NCBI GenBank assembly: GCA_004195335.1
Contig: SDWK01000316.1
Coordinates: forward strand, 1-10,197
DNA length: 10,197 nt
Direction: 5' to 3'
Source: Shewanella sp.
Lineage (GTDB): Bacteria > Pseudomonadota > Gammaproteobacteria > Enterobacterales > Shewanellaceae
Numbering within the stretch: position 1 is the stretch's first letter; every line of letters begins with the position of its first letter. Under the pieces are notes generated by a model, which made no database searches, was not told where the DNA came from, and was given only the letters and a program-made list of their open reading frames with translations. This document shows positions 1 to 6,178 of the stretch, piece by piece. A program made the translations under genes and the position numbers.

Positions 1-263
1 ATACCTAATTCTCCCTTCAGGGTTCCAGACATAAAGTATATTTCTACCCATCAGACCGCCAGGGATGGTGGGAATGTCATAATGATGTATGGAACATCGA
101 TGACCATGGGAAATATACCTAATTCTCCCTTCAGGGTTCCAGACATAAAGTATATTTCTACCCATCAGACCGCCAGGGATGGTGGGAATGTCATAATGAT
201 GTATGGAACATCAATGACCATGGGAAATATACCTAATTCTCCCTTCAGGGTTCCAGACATAAA
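1..263. repeat. 114-bp tandem repeat, 2.3 copies, cut by the contig edge
   Basis: Copies begin at 1, 115 and 229. The first two are complete and differ at one base (G99 versus A213). The third stops after about 35 bp, where it runs into a hairpin terminator. The period is a multiple of three, so plus frame 1 stays open from base 1 to 312 with a 38-residue periodic translation. On the minus strand each unit holds a 31-codon ATG-to-TGA frame (165-260 and 51-146) starting MSGTLKGELG. The single difference between copies is synonymous in both frames. No good ribosome binding site precedes either minus-strand ATG, so I do not call genes here. Each unit contains the palindromes CATCGATG and CCATGG. 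The array probably continues past the left edge. Its function is unknown. Confidence 0.9.
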
Positions 264-289
264 AAAGGACTGCAGATGCAGTCCTTTTT
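262..289. terminator. Strong hairpin terminator, symmetrical
   Basis: A perfect 13-bp inverted repeat (262-274 with 277-289) has a GC-containing core, GGACTGCA/TGCAGTCC, flanked by an A run on one side and a T run on the other. It can therefore act in both directions. On the minus strand it is the first strong terminator downstream of grpE, about 330 bp from the stop codon with the MITE in between. On the plus strand it would stop transcription leaving the repeat array. Confidence 0.85.
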
Positions 290-350
290 ACTATCAATAT
301 TTTTATTATTAACCGACCCCGTTCCTCGGAAAAGGTTCGACCTCAATACA

Positions 351-615
351 ATACCAATCAGTATAAAGATGTGATCGCTCAGCGAGAGTTTAGCGCTTCT
401 GAGACAAGGCAGCGAGTGAAGAGCATAGTTGTCCTACGTTTAAGCTCGTTAACACAGCATCAGAAGCGCTAAAACTCGCCTTTTAGGAGTTTTTTTGGCT
501 GCCTACTTCCTCGTTGAATAACTTCACAAGGGAGCACCATTACATCAGCTATTCGCCTTGAATTAGTTTGCCAAAAATAACTCTGAGTAGATCACTTTCT
601 TATACTGATTGGTAT
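351..615. mobile_element. MITE-like non-autonomous element with terminal inverted repeats
   Basis: A 16-bp perfect terminal inverted repeat, ATACCAATCAGTATAA, occupies 351-366 and its reverse complement 600-615. It continues imperfectly inward to GTGATC/GATCAC. A TA lies just outside CCAATC at each end (352-353 and 613-614), so the element may be 354-612 with a TA target duplication, as in IS630/Tc1-mariner derivatives; this is inferred. A second inverted pair (382-402 with 460-479, around TTTAGCGCTTCTGA) forms a large internal stem. There is no transposase or credible coding frame. A weak plus-strand hairpin followed by seven T (471-496) could terminate transcription. The right end is three bases from the grpE stop codon. 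Confidence 0.8.
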
Positions 616-618
616 AAG

Positions 619-1248
619 TTAAGCTTGTGTATCTACAGCGGGTCCGCCTTGAGACACCATAACCATTGCAGGGCGCAGCAAACGATCGTTAAGGATATAA
701 CCTTTCTGCATCACCATCATGACAGTATTCGCTGGGAACTCAGGGCTTGGTTGCATACCAATGGCCTGATGATGCTCCGGATTAAAGGGTTCGCCTTGAG
801 GGTTGACCACTTTCAATCCAAACTTTTCAACCGTGCCGACAAAACTCTTCAGTGTTAACTCAACACCTTCGTAGACAGCCTTAGTTGCCTCAGCTTCAGC
901 ATCGGTTCCCTGAAGCGCACGCTCCATATTATCGATCACTGGCAGAAGTTCGTTAGCAAACTTTTCAAGAGCAAATTTACGGGCTTTCTCAACATCCATA
1001 GCGGCACGTCGACGAATATTATCAACCTCGGCTGCGGCTCTGATAACTGAGTCTTTTTGCTCATCAACTTTGGCTTTCGCGGCTTCTAATGCCTGCTCTA
1101 GCTCTTCAACTCGAAAATTTGCCTGAGTAAGTTCATCCATCAAACTGGCATCATCTGTGATTGATTTACTCTCACTATCAGTAACGATTTCACCCTCAAC
1201 AGCTTCATCTACTTGGTTCTGTTTCGCTTTACTCGACTCGTTGCTCAT
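619..1248 (-). CDS. grpE: GrpE, nucleotide exchange factor of the DnaK chaperone
   Basis: GrpE works in the cytoplasm as a dimer that releases ADP from DnaK (Hsp70), driving its cycle with DnaJ in protein folding and heat-shock recovery. The 209-residue product has the family architecture. An acidic, poorly conserved N-terminus (about 1-38) is followed by a long coiled-coil (about 38-105, containing [13 protein letters not shown]) and the family block [16 protein letters not shown]. The C-terminal beta domain (about 140-200) carries the signature region [10 protein letters not shown] and then [21 protein letters not shown]. Length is normal. The ATG is preceded by GGAG at 1254-1257 with five bases of spacing. 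The gene diverges from nadK and has its own sigma-32 promoter. dnaK and dnaJ are not in this window. A MITE abuts its 3' end. Confidence 0.97.
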   Translation of the reverse strand: MSNESSKAKQNQVDEAVEGEIVTDSESKSITDDASLMDELTQANFRVEELEQALEAAKAKVDEQKDSVIRAAAEVDNIRRRAAMDVEKARKFALEKFANELLPVIDNMERALQGTDAEAEATKAVYEGVELTLKSFVGTVEKFGLKVVNPQGEPFNPEHHQAIGMQPSPEFPANTVMMVMQKGYILNDRLLRPAMVMVSQGGPAVDTQA

Positions 1249-1294
1249 TCTAACTCCAACTAAAAATACTTTGTTTCTACGTCCTCTGAGGATA

Positions 1295-1322
1295 ATATGG
1301 GGATCACATTCAAGGTTTCAAG
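1295..1322 (-). promoter_or_regulatory. Sigma-32 (heat-shock) promoter of grpE
   Basis: Read on the minus strand, CTTGAA (1322-1317) is followed after 14 bases by CCCCATAT (1302-1295). This matches the RpoH consensus CTTGAA-N13-17-CCCCATNT. The expected transcription start is near 1288, giving a leader of about 40 bases before the grpE ATG. GrpE belongs to the classical RpoH regulon in gammaproteobacteria, which supports the call. The -10 element covers the ATG proposed as the nadK start on the opposite strand. Confidence 0.85.
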
Positions 1323-2220
1323 CCCTAGCACTAAGATAAATATGCCCAAAAAGTTTCAATCTATTGGTCTAATTGGTAAACCTAACCACCACGGCACAAA
1401 CTTGACCCTAAAACGTTTGCATCACTGGTTAACGATGCAAGGTTTCGACATCCTGGTAGAAGAGAGAGTCGCTGCCGATATCGGACCTCAGGCTGTGTCT
1501 GTCGATCTGCTCGAGATTGGAGCTAAGTGCGATCTCGCTATTGTCGTCGGTGGTGATGGTAATATGCTGGGAGCGGCACGAGTGTTAGCCAGATTTGACA
1601 TTGGGGTCATTGGAGTCAACCGTGGCAACCTGGGATTTTTAACCGACCTTCCCCCCGATTCGTTTGAGGCTGTATTAAGTGAAGTGCTCGATGGAAAGTT
1701 CGAGACTGAACACAGATTCTTGCTCGAAACCGAGGTGCATCGCCACGGCCATATGAAATCGAGCAACACCGCCGTGAATGAAGCCGTACTTCACCCGGGA
1801 AAAGTGGCTCACATGATCGAATTTGAGGTTTATATCGATAATGACTTCATGTACAGCCAACGCGCCGACGGCATGATTGTATCCACGCCGACAGGCTCTA
1901 CCGCGTATTCACTCTCAGCAGGGGGAGCCATTTTGACTCCGAACCTTGAAGCGCTGATTCTGGTTCCTATGTTTCCTCATACCCTCTCTTGTCGTCCAAT
2001 CGTGGTCGATGCCAGTAGCATCATAAAACTGGTGGTATCACCGGATAACGGTGATAATCTGGAGGTGAGTTGTGATGGCCATGTCACATTAGCAGTACTG
2101 CCTGGCGATGAAATTATCATTAAAAGAAGCCATGAACGCCTCAGGCTTATCCATCCTAAAGGGCATAACTATTTTCATGTATTAAGAACCAAACTCGGCT
2201 GGGGAAGCAAACTGTTTTAA
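1297..2220 (+). CDS. nadK: NAD kinase (ATP-dependent), NADP synthesis
   Basis: NadK is a cytoplasmic enzyme that phosphorylates NAD+ to NADP+ using ATP. It is essential in most bacteria and sets the NADP pool. Visible motifs, numbered from the 1297 start, are [20 protein letters not shown] (20-39), the catalytic GGDGN (85-89), the NAD-binding NE pair (161-162) and the glycine-rich [20 protein letters not shown] block (191-210). CRPIVV follows near 232. I chose ATG 1297 (307 aa) because GAGG at 1288-1291 lies five bases upstream. The alternative ATG at 1342 gives 292 residues, the length of E. coli NadK, but has only a weak ribosome binding site. Conserved homology begins just after 1342, so the extra 15 residues are uncertain. 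The gene ends at a bidirectional terminator, and no recN follows it. Confidence 0.96.
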   Translation: MGITFKVSSPSTKINMPKKFQSIGLIGKPNHHGTNLTLKRLHHWLTMQGFDILVEERVAADIGPQAVSVDLLEIGAKCDLAIVVGGDGNMLGAARVLARFDIGVIGVNRGNLGFLTDLPPDSFEAVLSEVLDGKFETEHRFLLETEVHRHGHMKSSNTAVNEAVLHPGKVAHMIEFEVYIDNDFMYSQRADGMIVSTPTGSTAYSLSAGGAILTPNLEALILVPMFPHTLSCRPIVVDASSIIKLVVSPDNGDNLEVSCDGHVTLAVLPGDEIIIKRSHERLRLIHPKGHNYFHVLRTKLGWGSKLF

Positions 2221-2228
2221 TCACTTAC

Positions 2229-2265
2229 ACACAAAAATGCCGCTCAGTTAGCGGCTTTTTTGTGT
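2229..2265. terminator. Bidirectional terminator between convergent genes
   Basis: The core stem GCCGCT/AGCGGC (2239-2244 with 2250-2255) has a five-base loop. It is flanked by AAAAA on the left and TTTTTT on the right, and outer ACAC/GTGT pairs extend the stem. It lies nine bases after the nadK stop codon and 26 bases beyond the end of the opposing TPR/TonB gene, so it serves both. Confidence 0.9.
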
Positions 2266-2291
2266 TCATATGGTAGTAAATATTGTTAATG

Positions 2292-3371
2292 CTACTCGAT
2301 TGTAAAGTCGATTCTGACTCTGCTCTGTTCAGCAATGGGCGAGCCATCGACGAACTTTGGCGCATAACGCCATTGTTTTAAGGCTTTGATCGATTCATCG
2401 CTGAACTTACTTCCTCCTGCTGAATCGAGTAATTTAGGATCCTTCACAAAACCCGATTCATCGACAGTGAATGAGACCTCGGCCCAGCCACTTTTTCTTC
2501 GCTTAACATAAGAGAAAGGATATTTAGGCTCATGACGATACAGCGGCATCTGCTCTTGATCATCGAGCCATGGACGCATACTACCAATAGCGATGCAGTG
2601 CTCGGTGGACTTGTCGCTCTCCCCCTCACGCTCATACAACTCGACCAGATACGCGTGTGCCTTCAGTTCATAGGGATGGGTATAATTGAGTACTGAAAAT
2701 TGTTGTATGACATCATTGAGTAAAGGAATAGCTTTGCTGTTTTTCTTCTCGACGAAATAAATTGAACCCGCGATGTAGGCCGCTTTCACTCTGGTGAGCG
2801 AGTCCTGTGGAAGCTCTTCTTTGTAGATCTCATAAGCATCTAGCGCATAATTACGAATTGTTCTGTTGTAGAGGCGGGTTTTAGAAAGAGTAGCAAATGC
2901 TGCGCTTAGGGTGTGGGCGTGTAATATCCGGTTTTCTGCGCCTGAGGCAATGTCGATGGCATCTTCAAACAGAGACTTTGCCGTTTTAGGCTCTGAACTC
3001 GTGTGCGCCGCGCCAAGAAGAGGGTCTAACACCTCGATGGCTTCATCGCCATATTTTGATTGATAACTTTCAAGCGCCAACAGGTAGAACGTATTGGCCA
3101 GTTCTTTTTGCTCTTGCTCTTCGAGTACACTCGCATAGTTTAATGCTAACGTTGCAGTATCGAGGCTTTCGGGCCCAAACTCCACCGAGCCCAGCTCATA
3201 AGCCTGCTGAGCATACTTGAGCGCCAGTTCATTGTCTTTATCTGCTACGGCTTGTTTATAGGCAGTGTAGCTTTGTGAAAATTCCGAGGCGAATGCTCCA
3301 ATGCTGCTCAGACTTAAACAACTCAGAGTAACGGCAGCAAGAACACGGCGAAAACGAACTGATGACTTCAT
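2292..3371 (-). CDS. Secreted TPR-like protein with TonB C-terminal domain
   Basis: The 359-residue product opens with a signal peptide (MKSSVRFRRVLAAVTLSCLS, cleavage likely after AFA near residue 28). Helical TPR-like repeats follow (about 30-270), including GPESLDTATLALNYASVLEE. The last 80 or so residues resemble the TonB C-terminal fold: EPKYP, GWAEVSFTVDESGFV, then SIKALKQWRYAPKF and a final beta strand RVRIDFTIE. Unlike classical TonB there is no retained transmembrane anchor and no proline-rich spacer. It is therefore probably periplasmic and may bind a protein or the envelope rather than transduce energy; this is inference. I start at ATG 3371 because AGG (3378-3380) is six bases upstream. 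The in-frame ATG at 3377 touches that AGG and would add two residues. Three degenerate 15-bp repeats lie upstream. Confidence 0.87.
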   Translation of the reverse strand: MKSSVRFRRVLAAVTLSCLSLSSIGAFASEFSQSYTAYKQAVADKDNELALKYAQQAYELGSVEFGPESLDTATLALNYASVLEEQEQKELANTFYLLALESYQSKYGDEAIEVLDPLLGAAHTSSEPKTAKSLFEDAIDIASGAENRILHAHTLSAAFATLSKTRLYNRTIRNYALDAYEIYKEELPQDSLTRVKAAYIAGSIYFVEKKNSKAIPLLNDVIQQFSVLNYTHPYELKAHAYLVELYEREGESDKSTEHCIAIGSMRPWLDDQEQMPLYRHEPKYPFSYVKRRKSGWAEVSFTVDESGFVKDPKLLDSAGGSKFSDESIKALKQWRYAPKFVDGSPIAEQSRVRIDFTIE

Positions 3372-3396
3372 AAACATCCTTATTTATTAGCGTTTA

Positions 3397-3441
3397 TCTA
3401 TTGGTACTTATTCTATTGGCATTGGTTCTATTAGTACTGAT
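3397..3441. repeat. Three degenerate 15-bp tandem repeats upstream of the TPR/TonB gene
   Basis: Units at 3397-3411, 3412-3426 and 3427-3441 all start TCTATT and share most later positions (TCTATTGGTACTTAT, TCTATTGGCATTGGT, TCTATTAGTACTGAT). The array ends 25 bases before the chosen start codon of the minus-strand TPR/TonB gene, inside its probable leader or promoter. It may be a cluster of regulator sites or a slipped-strand remnant. I see no confident promoter hexamers or terminator elsewhere in the gap 3378-3558, so read-through from the MATE gene is possible. Confidence 0.65.
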
Positions 3442-3558
3442 TGATAAAATTTGACGATATAACATGTTGAGAGAGTTTAGAGATAAGGTCATGCCATCCC
3501 TGTTATTCGTACCAACCTCTGTTTTCTAATTTACCCGATTCACTTATCTAAGTAAACG

Positions 3559-4905
3559 CTAACTCAACCGCACCGACACCCGCTTTAAGGCAAACATCAT
3601 CCAACACACCAAAATCGTGCTGCAACACGCCAGAGAGACCCAGACCCCCTTCACACCGAATGCCCAAGCAAACAGATAGATAACGACAGCGATTAAGACA
3701 AGCTTCATCCCGGTCAACATAGAGGCTTCTTTGGAACAATTAATCGCCTGAAAAAAACTCGCCCCGACCAATAACAGACCTTCCATCGGTAATCCCCAAA
3801 AGTAGAGCCGCATTCCCTCGATAGCATAAGGAGTTAATAGAGGGTTATCACCGGCAAAGATATAGACCATCCATAGGGGCTTAATGTAGATAAACAATAA
3901 ACCTATAAAGGCCGTAATCAAGGTGATCCCAATCGCAATCTTCAAGGTTTTAAAGACTCTGTCATAGCGCCCGGCTCCCGCATTAAAGCTAAAGATTGGT
4001 TGAGTACCGAAGGCGATACCTTCAAAAATCAGGTAGAAAAATGCCTCGGTATAACTCACTACACCGTAAGCTGCAACATGGATCGGCGTACCGACCCACA
4101 AGAAGGCCATATTATGAAGCGTTAACACTATCGACAGGTAGAGGCTCAATAAAAAGCTCGGCAGACCGACTCTGAGAATATTCAGGCAATGATCGAATTT
4201 TAGCGACATCTGCTGCCAGTTAATCCGTAAGCGAGTATTCGCGGTAAAGAAATGCCGTAAGCAGAGTAAGCCGGTGACCGCTTGTGAGATCATGGTCGCA
4301 ATGGCCGCACCCACTAATCCGAAGGGGAAAACAACGATAAACAACCAATCTAATACCGCGTTTAAACAGCCGCCAAAGATGAGCACATAAGTGACGAAAC
4401 CGGGCCTGCCATCATTTCGTAACAGAGAGCTGAAGGCCATCGAGATGATGGGAAAATAACCGAGAGCAAAATACCAAAAGAGATAATCATAGGCGCTGTT
4501 TAGTACCTCCCCCTCGGCCCCCAGAAATTGTAAAATATCACGAGAGTACTGGGTTCCCAACAGAGCAATAATAGCGCCTGAAATAAGGCATAGACTGAAG
4601 GTGTTCCCCAGTATTTTTCGAGCCTTAGCAACTTCGCCCTGGCCTAAATTAATTGAAACCAGCGCAGCGCCACCCATGCCTAACCAGGCGCCTATGGCAT
4701 AGAGAATAGCACCGATGGGATAAGCCAGTATCATCCCGGCCAGACCGGTTTCTCCCAGGTAATGACCAATGAACATGCCGTCGATAGCGACATAAATTCC
4801 CGTCACCAACATCGAAGCAATAGTGGGAATGGTATATCGCCAAAACAGCTTATGAATTGGCTCGTTAACTAAAGCCTGGTCTTGGGAAGACGTATTAGCA
4901 CTCAT
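3559..4905 (-). CDS. MATE-family multidrug/metabolite efflux transporter
   Basis: The 448-residue integral inner-membrane protein has about 12 hydrophobic segments in two halves, as expected for MATE antiporters, which export cationic drugs, dyes or metabolites against a Na+ or H+ gradient. The first half begins FWRYTIPTIASMLVTGIYVA and IDGMFIGHYLGETGLAG, a typical first-helix and loop pattern of this family. The polar loop SSLLRNDGRPG (near 160) and the second-half motif FGTQPIFSFNAGAGRYDRV also fit. Overall it resembles the MepA-like branch, but the substrate cannot be read from the sequence. It lies 47 bp downstream of the YeiR-like GTPase on the same strand with no terminator between, so the two are probably co-transcribed. 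The ribosome binding site is weak. No strong terminator follows the stop codon. Confidence 0.93.
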   Translation of the reverse strand: MSANTSSQDQALVNEPIHKLFWRYTIPTIASMLVTGIYVAIDGMFIGHYLGETGLAGMILAYPIGAILYAIGAWLGMGGAALVSINLGQGEVAKARKILGNTFSLCLISGAIIALLGTQYSRDILQFLGAEGEVLNSAYDYLFWYFALGYFPIISMAFSSLLRNDGRPGFVTYVLIFGGCLNAVLDWLFIVVFPFGLVGAAIATMISQAVTGLLCLRHFFTANTRLRINWQQMSLKFDHCLNILRVGLPSFLLSLYLSIVLTLHNMAFLWVGTPIHVAAYGVVSYTEAFFYLIFEGIAFGTQPIFSFNAGAGRYDRVFKTLKIAIGITLITAFIGLLFIYIKPLWMVYIFAGDNPLLTPYAIEGMRLYFWGLPMEGLLLVGASFFQAINCSKEASMLTGMKLVLIAVVIYLFAWAFGVKGVWVSLACCSTILVCWMMFALKRVSVRLS

Positions 4906-4952
4906 TAAGGCTTACCATTTATTAGAGTAACTACATTGAGTTAGGCAAGATA

Positions 4953-6008
4953 TCAAAAACTTAATCGCTTAGATATAGCAAGAAGCCTCCTCTCGAGCGC
5001 TTCACTATCTACTGAAGTTAACGTAATAATCTCTATTCTGGAGTCCATCGCGTCATCGAGTTCGATGACATTGAGTTCACCATCAATTAAATTGAGCCCG
5101 GCGATGCCCTCATCGGTGATCAGTACCGCCTTAAGCCTAATCACATTCAACGACTTAACTAAGATAATGACCTCATCGAATGAAAACTCATAACTGAGAT
5201 CAAATATCCAACCGCAGCTATAAAAACCCTCTCCCTTATTGAGTTTTTTTATCAAGCCAGCCTCATCAAATTCACTCTCGATAACCGATGGTTCGAGGGA
5301 AAATACGTCATGGGCTTGAGGCCTGAGAATACTCTGTTTAACTCTTGTTATAGGCGCTGGGAGTTGTGCTTTTCTATCTAACCGCTCCAGCAACTCAGCG
5401 GAAATCCCTCTCGATTGCGAGAGGTCCATATTCATCTGCATCATGACTTTTTGATTAAACGCCATCTCCTCCGGATTCTGCTCAAGAAATGAGGTTAAGT
5501 TTCCATAATGATGAGGGGAATAAAGATCAGATTTGGTCGCCAGTATGATATCTGCCACTGCCAGTTGCTGATTAAAAATTTCATGATCCCGATATCGAGC
5601 ATCCTCAATTTTTCTTGCATCGACCAGACACACTGTCGACCTGAGATCGATAACATTTTGGTAGTGAGGCTCACTGAGCACTTTAAGCACCTCTCTAGGA
5701 TGCCCAAGTCCAGTGGGCTCTATCAACAATCGATCGGGTTTAGCTTTGGCTATCAACTGGTTTAATGCCACCTGCATAGGAACACCCGCTGCGCAGCACA
5801 TACATCCACCCGCCACCTCACGGATCTCGATAGTCTGCTCACCTCCCCCCAGTAATGCCGAATCTATACCTACCTCACCAAACTCATTAATCAACACGGC
5901 CCACTTCTCATCGGCAGGTTTACTCAGGAAAAGCTGCTTAATAAAGGTGGTCTTTCCAACACCAAGAAAGCCTGTGATCACATTAGTGGCAATAGGTTTG
6001 ATTATCAT
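4953..6008 (-). CDS. yeiR: G3E-family (COG0523) GTPase, YeiR-like
   Basis: This 351-residue protein belongs to the CobW/COG0523 branch of P-loop GTPases, which are linked to metal (mainly Zn, Co, Ni) homeostasis and insertion. Visible motifs are Walker A GFLGVGKTT (13-21), the switch-like NEFGEVGID (41-49), the diagnostic metal-binding CxCC as GGCMCC (67-72) and DRLLIEPTGLGHP (92-104). TKSD (158-161) stands in for the NKxD guanine motif. The later block GEGFYSCGWIFD and the ending with SRIEIITL match what I recall of E. coli YeiR, a Zn-responsive GTPase. No histidine-rich linker, present in several relatives, is visible. The start ATG has GAG about eight bases upstream. A sigma-70-like promoter lies at 6042-6070, and the gene probably leads an operon with the MATE transporter. 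I found no Zur-type palindrome upstream. Confidence 0.92.
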   Translation of the reverse strand: MIIKPIATNVITGFLGVGKTTFIKQLFLSKPADEKWAVLINEFGEVGIDSALLGGGEQTIEIREVAGGCMCCAAGVPMQVALNQLIAKAKPDRLLIEPTGLGHPREVLKVLSEPHYQNVIDLRSTVCLVDARKIEDARYRDHEIFNQQLAVADIILATKSDLYSPHHYGNLTSFLEQNPEEMAFNQKVMMQMNMDLSQSRGISAELLERLDRKAQLPAPITRVKQSILRPQAHDVFSLEPSVIESEFDEAGLIKKLNKGEGFYSCGWIFDLSYEFSFDEVIILVKSLNVIRLKAVLITDEGIAGLNLIDGELNVIELDDAMDSRIEIITLTSVDSEALERRLLAISKRLSF

Positions 6009-6041
6009 GAATAGATCTCAATAACAGGCACAAAGCAGCAC

Positions 6042-6070
6042 AGTGTAGGCATTATTCACAAGAGTCTCAA
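6042..6070 (-). promoter_or_regulatory. Possible sigma-70 promoter for the YeiR-like GTPase gene
   Basis: On the minus strand TTGAGA (6070-6065, five of six matches to TTGACA) is followed after 17 bases by TACACT (6047-6042, four of six matches to TATAAT). This gives a leader of roughly 27 bases. The -35 lies inside one copy of an 11-bp direct repeat (TGTTATTGAGA on this strand) whose other copy is at 6016-6026. It rests on a consensus match only. Confidence 0.4.
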
Positions 6071-6111
6071 TAACAAGTCGATAGAGAATAATTAGTAAAG
6101 TCTGACAAAAC

Positions 6112-6158
6112 AAAAAACCGCCCTTATGCACAAAATAAAATTTGTAGGCGGTTTTTTT
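6112..6158 (-). terminator. Terminator of the DEAD-box helicase gene
   Basis: AAAAAACCGCC (6112-6122) pairs with GGCGGTTTTTT (6147-6157), enclosing a 24-base loop that contains a smaller ACAAA/TTTGT stem. It begins 21 bases after the helicase stop codon on the minus strand and ends in a T run in that direction. Its flanking A and T runs also allow plus-strand action. It separates the helicase from the GTPase-MATE unit. Confidence 0.85.
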
Positions 6159-6178
6159 CTCTTTGTAAACAAATCAGA

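Noticed and set aside
1..263. CRISPR array
   Set aside because: The units are contiguous 114-bp copies with no unique spacers, and no cas genes are present.
82..312. A 76-residue protein on the plus strand
   Set aside because: It is the periodic translation of the 114-bp repeat running on through the terminator hairpin, with no ribosome binding site or plausible fold.
313..350. tRNA fragment suggested by GGTTCGACCTC
   Set aside because: Only a short T-loop-like string is present, with no acceptor, anticodon or D-arm around it.
568..858. 96-residue plus-strand frame opposite grpE
   Set aside because: It starts in the MITE and runs antisense through the conserved grpE C-terminus; a shadow frame.
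1488..1860. Minus-strand frames opposite nadK
   Set aside because: They are antisense to conserved NAD kinase motifs and have no independent support.
3372..3377. First in-frame ATG (3377) as start of the TPR/TonB gene
   Set aside because: The AGG of the ribosome binding site touches this ATG with no spacing; the ATG six bases further in has proper spacing.
6009..6111. Zur-type operator upstream of the YeiR-like GTPase
   Set aside because: No AT-rich palindrome like GTTATANTATAAC was found in the intergenic region.
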